Source: Rubritepida sp. (GTDB lineage Bacteria; Pseudomonadota; Alphaproteobacteria; Acetobacterales; Acetobacteraceae). From it: a stretch of DNA of 15,100 nucleotides. Location of the stretch: positions 1 to 15,100 of the forward strand of contig JALHNW010000012.1 of NCBI GenBank assembly GCA_022843345.1, written 5' to 3'. Of this stretch, positions 8,832 to 15,100 are shown piece after piece. The notes under the pieces were generated by a model. The model was not told the origin of the DNA, made no database searches, and saw nothing but the letters and a program-made list of their open reading frames with translations. Every line of letters starts with the position of its first letter. Within the stretch, counting starts at the first letter, position 1. The position numbers and the translations under genes are program-made.

Positions 8832-8946
8832 GAAAATCCCGCCCCTGGGCTATGGCTTCGGGGGCGGTTCGGGCGTATGGTGCGCCGCACTTGCGGGGCC
8901 GCGAGCCCCGCGCCATGCGCGCACGCCAAGGCACACTGGACGGACG

Positions 8947-9315
8947 ATGACCCAGCCCCTGCTCGCCGAGTATTTCCCGATTCTCGTGTTCCTGGGCATC
9001 GCGGCCGGCATCGCGCTGGCCATGGTCGGCGGCTCGCTGCTGGTGGCCCGGCAGAAGCCGAACACGGAGAAGCTGTCGGCCTACGAATGCGGCTTCGAGC
9101 CCTTCGACGACACGCGCCGGCGCTTCGACGTGCGCTTCTACCTGGTGGCCATCCTGTTCATCATCTTCGACCTGGAGGTGGCCTTCCTGTTCCCCTGGGC
9201 GGTCAGCCTGGGCGACATCGGCTGGCTGGGCTTCTTCTCCATGATGGGCTTCCTGGGCGTGCTGACGGTCGGCTTCATCTACGAATGGCGCAAGGGCGCC
9301 CTGGATTGGGAGTGA
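8947..9315 (+). CDS. nuoA: NADH-quinone oxidoreductase subunit A
   Basis: Encodes 122 residues, the short alphaproteobacterial/mitochondrial ND3-like form. NuoA is a membrane subunit of complex I at the junction with the quinone-binding connecting module. Three membrane helices are predicted at about 10-33, 63-86 and 92-112. The long loop between helices 1 and 2 carries the conserved YECGFEPFD (46-54), whose Cys48 corresponds to the loop cysteine known in mitochondrial ND3. The C-terminus EWRKGALDW is also typical. The ATG at 8947 gives the standard beginning ([13 protein letters not shown]); upstream in-frame sequence is leader. The ribosome site is weak. It is the first gene of the operon, and nuoB starts 5 bases after its stop. 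Confidence 0.97.
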   Translation: MTQPLLAEYFPILVFLGIAAGIALAMVGGSLLVARQKPNTEKLSAYECGFEPFDDTRRRFDVRFYLVAILFIIFDLEVAFLFPWAVSLGDIGWLGFFSMMGFLGVLTVGFIYEWRKGALDWE

Positions 9316-9320
9316 GCGCG

Positions 9321-9872
9321 ATGAGCGACCTCGCCTGGAACACCAACGCGAACGCCCTGCCGCGCGGCGAGCAGCAGGATGCCGTCATCAAGGCCGTCAC
9401 CGGCGAGATCGAGGACAAGGGCTTCGTCGTCGCCTCGCTCGACAAGGTGGTGAACTGGGCGCGCACGGGCAGCCTGTGGCCGATGACCTTCGGCCTGGCC
9501 TGCTGCGCGGTGCCGATGATCCACGCCTACATGGCGCGCTACGACCTGGACCGCTTCGGCGTGATCCCGCGCGGCTCGCCGCGGCAGAGCGACGTGATGA
9601 TCGTGGCCGGCACGCTGACCAACAAGATGGCGCCGGCGCTGCGCAAGGTCTACGACCAGATGAGCGAGCCGCGCTGGGTGATCTCCATGGGCTCCTGCGC
9701 CAATGGCGGGGGGTATTACCACTACTCCTACGCGGTGGTGCGCGGCTGCGACCGCGTGGTGCCGGTGGACGTCTACGTGCCCGGCTGCCCGCCGACGGCG
9801 GAGGCGCTGGTCTACGGCATCCTGCAATTGCAGAAGAAGATCCGCCGCACGGGGACCATCCTCCGTGGTTGA
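9321..9872 (+). CDS. nuoB: NADH-quinone oxidoreductase subunit B
   Basis: Encodes 183 residues. NuoB carries the terminal 4Fe-4S cluster N2, which passes electrons to ubiquinone. The ligands are visible: adjacent Cys61-Cys62 in GLACCAVPM, Cys126 in MGSCANGGG and Cys156 in VPGCPPT. The family-specific stretch [18 protein letters not shown] (90-107) is intact. The ribosome site GGGAG (9308-9312) lies inside the end of nuoA, 8 bases before the ATG. The last 8 bases overlap the GTG start of nuoC, indicating coupled translation. Length and motifs match alphaproteobacterial NuoB / mitochondrial PSST, and nothing is missing. Confidence 0.98.
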   Translation: MSDLAWNTNANALPRGEQQDAVIKAVTGEIEDKGFVVASLDKVVNWARTGSLWPMTFGLACCAVPMIHAYMARYDLDRFGVIPRGSPRQSDVMIVAGTLTNKMAPALRKVYDQMSEPRWVISMGSCANGGGYYHYSYAVVRGCDRVVPVDVYVPGCPPTAEALVYGILQLQKKIRRTGTILRG

Positions 9873-10488
9873 CGCGCTGGAAGCGGCCATCGCCGCCGCC
9901 CTCGCCGGGCGCCTGCCGGTTGAGTTTTCGCGCGCGAATCGCGGGCGCGAGCTGGTGCTGCGGACCTCGCGCGAGGCGCTGCCGGCGCTGATGCTGCTGC
10001 TGCGCGACGAGCCCTCGCTGGACTTCGCCCAGCTGATGGATGTGTGCGGCGTGGACCACCCCTCGCGGCCCGAGCGCTTCGACGTGGTGTACAACCTGCT
10101 CTCCATGACGAAGAACGCGCGCGTCACCGTGATGGTGAGCACCGACGAGCTGCTGCCGGTGCCCAGCATGGCGCCGCTGTGGCCGACGGCGACGTGGTTC
10201 GAGCGCGAGGCTTGGGACATGTTCGGCATCACCTTCGCCGGGCTGAGCGACCTGCGCCGCCTGCTGACCGACTACGGCTTCGAGGGGCACCCGCTGCGCA
10301 AGGACTTCCCGCTCACCGGCTTCAGCGAGGTGCGCTACGACGCGGAAGCGGGGCGCGTGGTGTATGAGCCGGTGAAGCTCACGCAGGATTTCCGCGACTT
10401 TGACTTCCTGAGCCCGTGGGAGGCGATGACCACGCTTCCGGGCGACGAGAAGGTGCACCTGAACCGGATCGAGGCACCCAAGGAATGA
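9865..10488 (+). CDS. nuoC: NADH-quinone oxidoreductase subunit C
   Basis: Encodes 207 residues. NuoC is the 30-kDa-type scaffold subunit of the peripheral arm; it binds no cofactor and packs against NuoD. Family signatures are ERExWDMFGI (113-122, here with Ala as x) and [10 protein letters not shown] (141-150). The start is taken as GTG at 9865, because no in-frame ATG lies near the expected N-terminus. GGGGA (9851-9855) lies at a suitable distance, and the start overlaps the nuoB stop by 8 bases. The stop codon shares ATGA with nuoD. Unlike in enterobacteria, nuoC and nuoD are separate genes, as in alphaproteobacteria and mitochondria. Confidence 0.96.
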   Translation: MVDALEAAIAAALAGRLPVEFSRANRGRELVLRTSREALPALMLLLRDEPSLDFAQLMDVCGVDHPSRPERFDVVYNLLSMTKNARVTVMVSTDELLPVPSMAPLWPTATWFEREAWDMFGITFAGLSDLRRLLTDYGFEGHPLRKDFPLTGFSEVRYDAEAGRVVYEPVKLTQDFRDFDFLSPWEAMTTLPGDEKVHLNRIEAPKE

Positions 10489-11729
10489 GCGTCACGACGA
10501 CCGTGCTGGAGGACATCCCGGGCGCCGGCGGCCCCCAGGAGCACGTCCGCACCGTGCAGGTGGACAGCCACACCATCAACTTCGGCCCGCAGCACCCGGC
10601 GGCGCACGGCGTGCTGCGCCTCATCCTGGAGATGAAGGGCGAGGTGGTGGAGCGCGCCGACCCGCATATCGGCCTGCTGCACCGCGGCACCGAGAAGCTG
10701 ATCGAGCACAAGACCTACATCCAGGCGAACCCGTATTTCGACCGCCTGGACTACGTCAGCCCCATGTGCATGGAGCACCCCTTCGTGCTGGCGCAGGAGA
10801 AGCTGCTGGGCATCGAGGAGATGGTGCCCCTTCGCGCGCGCTGGATCCGCACGATGTTCGCCGAGCTGACGCGCATCATGAACCACCTGCTGAACGTGAC
10901 GACCTACGCGCTCGACTGCGGCGCGATCACGCCGGCGCTGTGGGGCTTCGAGCAGCGCGAGCACCTGCTCGAGATGTACGAGATGACGGGGGGCAGCCAC
11001 TACCACGTCAACTACTTCCGCGCGGGCGGCGTGGCGAAGGACATCCCGGCGGAGCTGGAGCCCAAGATCCGCTCCTGGGCCGCGCAGTTCCCGGCCTTCC
11101 TGGACGAGCTGGAAGGGCTGCTGACGCACAACCGCATTTTCAAGCAGCGCACCGTGGACATCGGCGTGATGACGGCCGAGCAGGCGATGGCCTGGGGCTT
11201 CTCGGGCCCCAACATCCGCGCCTCGGGCGTCGCGTGGGACCTGCGCAAGGCGCAGCCCTACGACATGTACCACGAGGTGGAGTTCGACGTGCCAGTTGGC
11301 CGCAACGGCGACTGCTACGACCGCTACCTGATCCGCATGGCGGAGATGCGGCAGAGCCTGTCCATCGTGCTGCAATGCCTGGACAAGATGCCGCTCGGCC
11401 CGGTGAAGATCGCCGACAGCAAGATCAGCCCGCCGAGCCGCGCCGACATGAAGCGCTCGATGGAGGCGCTGATCCATCACTTCAAGCTCTACACCGAGGG
11501 CTACCACGTGCCGGAAGGCCAGACCTACACCGTGACCGAGGCGCCCAAGGGCGAGTTCGGCGTGTTCCTCGTGGCCGACGGCACCAACAAGCCGTACCGC
11601 TGCAAGATCCGCGCGCCGGGCTACGCGCACCTCCAGGCGATGGAGGCGCTGAGCAAGGGGCACATGCTGGCGGACGCCGTGGCGATCATCGGCAGCCTCG
11701 ACATCGTGTTCGGGGAGATCGACCGGTGA
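10485..11729 (+). CDS. nuoD: NADH-quinone oxidoreductase subunit D
   Basis: Encodes 414 residues. NuoD is the 49-kDa-type subunit that forms most of the quinone-binding pocket beside cluster N2. It is related to the large subunit of NiFe hydrogenases but lacks the metal ligands. The signature [15 protein letters not shown] (32-46) contains the conserved histidines of the pocket (His37, His41). RLDYVSPM follows, with Tyr90, the residue known to hold the quinone headgroup. LHRGTEK (65-71) is also conserved. About 20 N-terminal residues precede the first conserved strand. The ATG overlaps the nuoC stop (ATGA), and GAGG about 10 bases upstream may serve as ribosome site. The stop overlaps the GTG of nuoE. 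Confidence 0.98.
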   Translation: MSVTTTVLEDIPGAGGPQEHVRTVQVDSHTINFGPQHPAAHGVLRLILEMKGEVVERADPHIGLLHRGTEKLIEHKTYIQANPYFDRLDYVSPMCMEHPFVLAQEKLLGIEEMVPLRARWIRTMFAELTRIMNHLLNVTTYALDCGAITPALWGFEQREHLLEMYEMTGGSHYHVNYFRAGGVAKDIPAELEPKIRSWAAQFPAFLDELEGLLTHNRIFKQRTVDIGVMTAEQAMAWGFSGPNIRASGVAWDLRKAQPYDMYHEVEFDVPVGRNGDCYDRYLIRMAEMRQSLSIVLQCLDKMPLGPVKIADSKISPPSRADMKRSMEALIHHFKLYTEGYHVPEGQTYTVTEAPKGEFGVFLVADGTNKPYRCKIRAPGYAHLQAMEALSKGHMLADAVAIIGSLDIVFGEIDR

Positions 11730-12433
11730 GCGGCGAGAAGGGACAGAACCAGCGCTCCTCCGAGAGCCTGGCGCAGCAGGGGCCGGGCGGCGGGTTCAGC
11801 CAGACCCACGCCCAGGGCAAGGCGCATGCCGAGCAGCCGGCGCACTTCGCCTTCGACGAGGACAGCGAGCGCGAGGTGGCGAAGTTCGTCGCGCGCTACC
11901 CGGCCGGCAAGCAGGCGTCGGCGGTGATCCCGCTGCTGTACCTCGTGCAGAAGCAGATGGGCCGGCAGACGGGCAGCGCCTGGGTGCCGAAGGTGGCGAT
12001 GGACGTGATCGCGCAGCGCCTGGGGATGCCGGCGATCCGCGTCTACGAGGTCGCGACCTTCTACCTGATGTTCAACACCAAGCCGATCGGGCGCTTCCAC
12101 CTGCAGGTGTGCGGCACGACGCCCTGCATGCTGCGCGGCAGCGACGACGTGCTGCGCGCCTGCAAGGATGCCGGCGGCCTCAAGGGCTACGGCGACACCA
12201 GCGCGGACGGCAACTTCACCCTGACCGAGGTCGAGTGCCTCGGCGCCTGCGTGAACGCGCCGATCCTGCAGGTGGATGACGACTACTACGAGGACCTGGA
12301 CTACGACCGCACGGTGCAGCTCATCGAGGCGCTGAAGCGCGGGGAGCGGCCGCCGCACGGCTCGGCCATCGGGCGGCAGACCAGCGCGCCCGCGGGTGGG
12401 CCGAACACGCTGACCGGCGTTGAGGAGGGCTGA
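11726..12433 (+). CDS. nuoE: NADH-quinone oxidoreductase subunit E
   Basis: Encodes 235 residues. NuoE is the 24-kDa-type subunit of the NADH-dehydrogenase module and carries the 2Fe-2S cluster N1a. Its four ligands are Cys129 and Cys134 (VCGTTPC) and Cys171 and Cys175 (CLGAC). The GTG start at 11726 overlaps the nuoD stop (GTGA) and has GGGGAG (11712-11717) 8 bases upstream; no in-frame ATG exists before the conserved part. The first ~40 residues are hydrophilic and Gln/Gly-rich with no recognised motif, so they form a flexible extension before the usual start around FAFDEDS. The C-terminal tail after about 205 is also low-complexity, as in other alphaproteobacterial NuoE. nuoF follows after 3 bases. 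Confidence 0.96.
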   Translation: MSGEKGQNQRSSESLAQQGPGGGFSQTHAQGKAHAEQPAHFAFDEDSEREVAKFVARYPAGKQASAVIPLLYLVQKQMGRQTGSAWVPKVAMDVIAQRLGMPAIRVYEVATFYLMFNTKPIGRFHLQVCGTTPCMLRGSDDVLRACKDAGGLKGYGDTSADGNFTLTEVECLGACVNAPILQVDDDYYEDLDYDRTVQLIEALKRGERPPHGSAIGRQTSAPAGGPNTLTGVEEG

Positions 12434-12436
12434 GCC

Positions 12437-13729
12437 ATGGCGCTTTCCGACAAGGACCGCATCTTCACCAACCTCTACGGCACGCAGCCCTGGCAGCTGC
12501 GCGACGCGCAGGCGCGCGGCGACTGGGACGGCACCGCCGGCTTCATCGCCAAGGGGCGCGACTGGATCATCGAGGAGGTGAAGAACTCCGGCCTGCGCGG
12601 CCGCGGCGGCGCCGGCTTCCCGACCGGCATGAAGTGGTCCTTCATGCCCAAGGCCAGCACGGATGGGCGCCCCGCCTACCTGGTGGTGAACGCGGATGAG
12701 AGCGAGCCCGGCACCTGCAAGGACCGCGACATCATCCGCCACGATCCGCAGAAGCTGATCGAGGGCTGCCTGATCGCCGGCTTCGCGATGAACGCGGTGG
12801 CCGGCTACATCTACATCCGCGGCGAGTACTTCAACGAGGCGATGGTGCTGGAGGCCGCGGTGGCCGAGGCCTATGCGGCAGGCCTGCTGGGCAAGAACGC
12901 GGCGGGCACGGGGTACGACTTCGACCTGTTCGTGCATCGCGGGGCCGGCGCCTACATCTGCGGCGAGGAGACGGCGCTGATCGAGTCGCTGGAGGGCAAG
13001 AAGGGCATGCCGCGCCTGAAGCCGCCCTTCCCGGCGGCGGTGGGTCTGTATGGCTGCCCGACCACGGTGAACAACGTCGAGACGATCGCCGTGGTGCCGA
13101 CCATCCTGCGCCGCGGCGCGGGCTGGTTCGCGGGGTTCGGGCGACCGAAGAACGCTGGCACCAAGGTGTTCTGCATCTCGGGCCACGTGAACACGCCCTG
13201 CAACGTGGAAGCCGAGATGAGCATCCCGCTGCGCGAGCTGATCGAGCGCTACGCGGGCGGCGTGCGCGGGGGGTGGGACAACCTGCTCTGCGTCATTCCC
13301 GGCGGGTCGTCGGTGCCGCTGCTGCCGAAGCACATCTGCGACGACGTGCTGATGGATTTCGACGCGCTGCGCGAGCACAAGTCGGGCCTGGGCACGGCGG
13401 GCGTGATCGTGATGGACAAGGGCACCGACGTGGTGCGCGCCATCGCCAGGCTGGCGCATTTCTACAAGCACGAGAGCTGCGGCCAGTGCACGCCCTGCCG
13501 CGAGGGCACCGGCTGGATGAAGCGCGTGATGGACCGCATGGTGCGCGGCGAGGCGGAGATCGAGGAGATCGACGTGCTGGAGCAGGTGACGCGCCAGGTC
13601 GAGGGGCACACGATCTGCGCGCTCGGCGACGCCGCCGCCTGGCCGATCCAGGGGCTGATCCGGCATTTCCGGCCGGAGATGGAACGACGCATCAGGGAGC
13701 GGCGGGGCCTGCCCCTGGCCGCGGAGTAA
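12437..13729 (+). CDS. nuoF: NADH-quinone oxidoreductase subunit F
   Basis: Encodes 430 residues. NuoF is the 51-kDa-type subunit that oxidises NADH; it binds FMN and cluster N3. The glycine-rich nucleotide segment [16 protein letters not shown] (52-67) is intact, as is [15 protein letters not shown] (85-99). [16 protein letters not shown] (172-187) is a further conserved block. The 4Fe-4S ligands are Cys348, Cys351 and Cys354 (SCGQCTPC) and Cys394 (HTICALGD). GAGGAGG at the end of nuoE (12422-12428) gives a strong ribosome site 8 bases before the ATG. No membrane segment is expected or seen. nuoG begins 4 bases after the stop. Confidence 0.98.
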   Translation: MALSDKDRIFTNLYGTQPWQLRDAQARGDWDGTAGFIAKGRDWIIEEVKNSGLRGRGGAGFPTGMKWSFMPKASTDGRPAYLVVNADESEPGTCKDRDIIRHDPQKLIEGCLIAGFAMNAVAGYIYIRGEYFNEAMVLEAAVAEAYAAGLLGKNAAGTGYDFDLFVHRGAGAYICGEETALIESLEGKKGMPRLKPPFPAAVGLYGCPTTVNNVETIAVVPTILRRGAGWFAGFGRPKNAGTKVFCISGHVNTPCNVEAEMSIPLRELIERYAGGVRGGWDNLLCVIPGGSSVPLLPKHICDDVLMDFDALREHKSGLGTAGVIVMDKGTDVVRAIARLAHFYKHESCGQCTPCREGTGWMKRVMDRMVRGEAEIEEIDVLEQVTRQVEGHTICALGDAAAWPIQGLIRHFRPEMERRIRERRGLPLAAE

Positions 13730-13733
13730 GGCG

Positions 13734-15100
13734 ATGGCCAAGGTCAAGGTTGACGGCATCGAGGTGGAGGTCCCCAACGGCGCCTCCGCCCTGCAGGCCT
13801 GCGAGGCGGCGGGGAAGGAGATCCCGCGCTTCTGCTACCATGAGCGCCTGAGCGTCGCCGGCAATTGCCGCATGTGCCTGGTGGAGGTGGCAAAGGCCCC
13901 GAAGCCCGTGGCGTCCTGCGCCTATCCGGTGATGGAGGGGATGGAGATCTTCACCGACACCGAGGTGGTGCGGAAGGCGCGGCGCGGCGTCATGGAGTTC
14001 CTGCTGATCAACCACCCGCTGGACTGCCCGATCTGCGACCAGGGCGGCGAGTGCGACCTGCAGGACCAGGCGGTGGCCTACGGCAAGTCCTTCTCGCGCT
14101 ACGAGGAGGGCAAGCGGGCGGTGAAGGACAAGTATGTCGGCCCGCTGATCAAGACCATCATGAACCGCTGCATCCACTGCACCCGCTGCGTGCGCTTCAG
14201 CGCCGAGGTGGCGGGCGTGCCGGAGATGGGTGCGACGGGCCGCGGCGAAAGCATGGAGATCGGCACCTACATCGAGAAGGCGCTGACGACCGAGCTGTCG
14301 GGCAACCTGATCGACATCTGCCCGGTGGGCGCGCTGACCAGCCGGCCCTACGCCTTCGTCACGCGCCCATGGGAGCTGTCGAAGATCGAGAGCGTGGACG
14401 TGCTGGACGCGCTGGGCGCGCCGATCCGCGTGGACGTGCGCGCGGGCGAGGTGCTGCGCGTGCTGCCGCGGCAGAACGACGCGGTGAACGAGGAATGGCT
14501 GGGCGACCGCTCGCGCTTCGCGGTGGACGGGCTGAAGCGGCGCCGGCTGGACCGCCCCTGGGTGCGGCGCGACGGCAAGCTGGTGGCCGCCTCCTGGGCC
14601 GAGGCGTTCCAGGCCGTTGTGGCCGGCATGAAGGGCCGCACGATCGGCGCCGTCGCGGGCGACACCTGCGACGCGGAGAGCCTGTTCGCGCTGAAGGCGA
14701 TGCTCAACGCGCTGGGCTCGACGGCGCATGATTCGCGGCAGGACGGCGCGAAGCTGGACGCGTCGCGTCCCGATTTCTACCTGTTCAACAGCGCCATCGC
14801 GGGCGTGGACGAGGCGGATGCGCTGGTCATCATCGGGTCCAACCCGCGGGTGGAATCGCCGGTGCTGAACGCGCGCATCCGGCGGCGCTGGCTGGCCGGC
14901 GGCTTCCGCATCGGCATGGTCGGCCCGAATGCCGAGCTGACCTACGCGGCGGAGAAGCTGGGCGAGGGGCCGCAGGACATCGCGGCCGCGGCGCAGTTCC
15001 TCCAGGGCGCGAAGAAGCCCATGGTCATCCTGGGCCGCGGCGCGCTGGCGCGGCCGGACGGCGCGGGCGTGCTGGCGGCGGCGTGGGAGCTGGCGCGGGC
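13734..15100 (+). CDS. nuoG: NADH-quinone oxidoreductase subunit G (3' end outside window)
   Basis: The first 455 residues of NuoG, open to the window edge with no internal stop. NuoG is the 75-kDa-type subunit that carries the electron wire from FMN toward NuoB. Ligands are visible for three clusters: 2Fe-2S N1b (Cys34, Cys45, Cys48, Cys62), 4Fe-4S N5 (His94, Cys98, Cys101, Cys107) and 4Fe-4S N4 (Cys146, Cys149, Cys152, Cys196). The additional CxxC-type cysteines for cluster N7, present in E. coli NuoG soon after this region, are absent, as in mitochondria and most alphaproteobacteria. A molybdopterin-oxidoreductase-like domain follows from about 215. The ribosome site is GGAG (13723-13726) at the end of nuoF. 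Complete members are usually near 690 residues, so roughly a third is missing. Confidence 0.97.
   Translation, partial: MAKVKVDGIEVEVPNGASALQACEAAGKEIPRFCYHERLSVAGNCRMCLVEVAKAPKPVASCAYPVMEGMEIFTDTEVVRKARRGVMEFLLINHPLDCPICDQGGECDLQDQAVAYGKSFSRYEEGKRAVKDKYVGPLIKTIMNRCIHCTRCVRFSAEVAGVPEMGATGRGESMEIGTYIEKALTTELSGNLIDICPVGALTSRPYAFVTRPWELSKIESVDVLDALGAPIRVDVRAGEVLRVLPRQNDAVNEEWLGDRSRFAVDGLKRRRLDRPWVRRDGKLVAASWAEAFQAVVAGMKGRTIGAVAGDTCDAESLFALKAMLNALGSTAHDSRQDGAKLDASRPDFYLFNSAIAGVDEADALVIIGSNPRVESPVLNARIRRRWLAGGFRIGMVGPNAELTYAAEKLGEGPQDIAAAAQFLQGAKKPMVILGRGALARPDGAGVLAAAWELAR

Noticed and set aside
11621..13777. Long antisense frames opposite nuoE, nuoF and nuoG
   Set aside because: Composition-driven frames rich in Arg, His, Ala and Leu with no recognisable motifs, opposite intact complex I genes.

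Overview
The window is a high-GC (visually close to 70%) bacterial chromosome segment dominated by core genes. Several things point to an alphaproteobacterium, most likely Rhodospirillales and perhaps Acetobacteraceae. The gene order is tRNA-Leu - tig - clpP - clpX - lon - hupB - tRNA-Val - tRNA-Asp - nuoABCDEFG. NuoC and NuoD are separate genes, and NuoG lacks the extra N7 iron-sulfur cysteines. Codons are almost always G/C at the third position. The taxonomic placement is inference from organisation and protein character; no database search was possible.

Left accessory part (1-1734). The first ~60 bases may be the tail of a rightward gene. A leftward gene (1001-183) encodes a secreted protein with an N-terminal signal peptide and a C-terminal PEP-CTERM-like sorting tail. 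Next to it, a second leftward gene (1734-1183) encodes a DUF1643-family protein of unknown function. These two are the only poorly characterised proteins here.

Protein quality-control block (1745-8514). A tRNA-Leu(UAG) with its own promoter lies 40 bases before tig (trigger factor). tig ends in a strong intrinsic terminator. clpP and clpX (ATP-dependent protease and its unfoldase) follow, separated by about 150 bases that hold three hairpins. Then come lon and, behind a terminator and its own candidate promoter, hupB (nucleoid protein HU). Together they cover folding of nascent chains, regulated proteolysis and nucleoid architecture.

tRNA pair and complex I (8522-15100). tRNA-Val(UAC) and tRNA-Asp(GUC) each have a candidate promoter of the same layout and an encoded CCA end. 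The nuo operon then starts at 8947: nuoA to nuoF complete and nuoG cut off by the window edge. The nuo genes are packed with short gaps or stop/start overlaps (GTG starts for nuoC and nuoE), which suggests translational coupling. They encode the membrane subunit NuoA, the connecting-module subunits NuoB, C and D, and the NADH-dehydrogenase module NuoE, F and G of respiratory complex I.

I found no mobile element, CRISPR array, toxin-antitoxin pair or clearly new multi-gene system. The most interesting leftovers are the PEP-CTERM-variant protein, the DUF1643 protein, and several perfect inverted repeats in short intergenic regions: the tRNA-Leu leader, the clpP-clpX gap, the hupB promoter and the nuoA leader. 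No gene-free stretch exceeds 200 bases.
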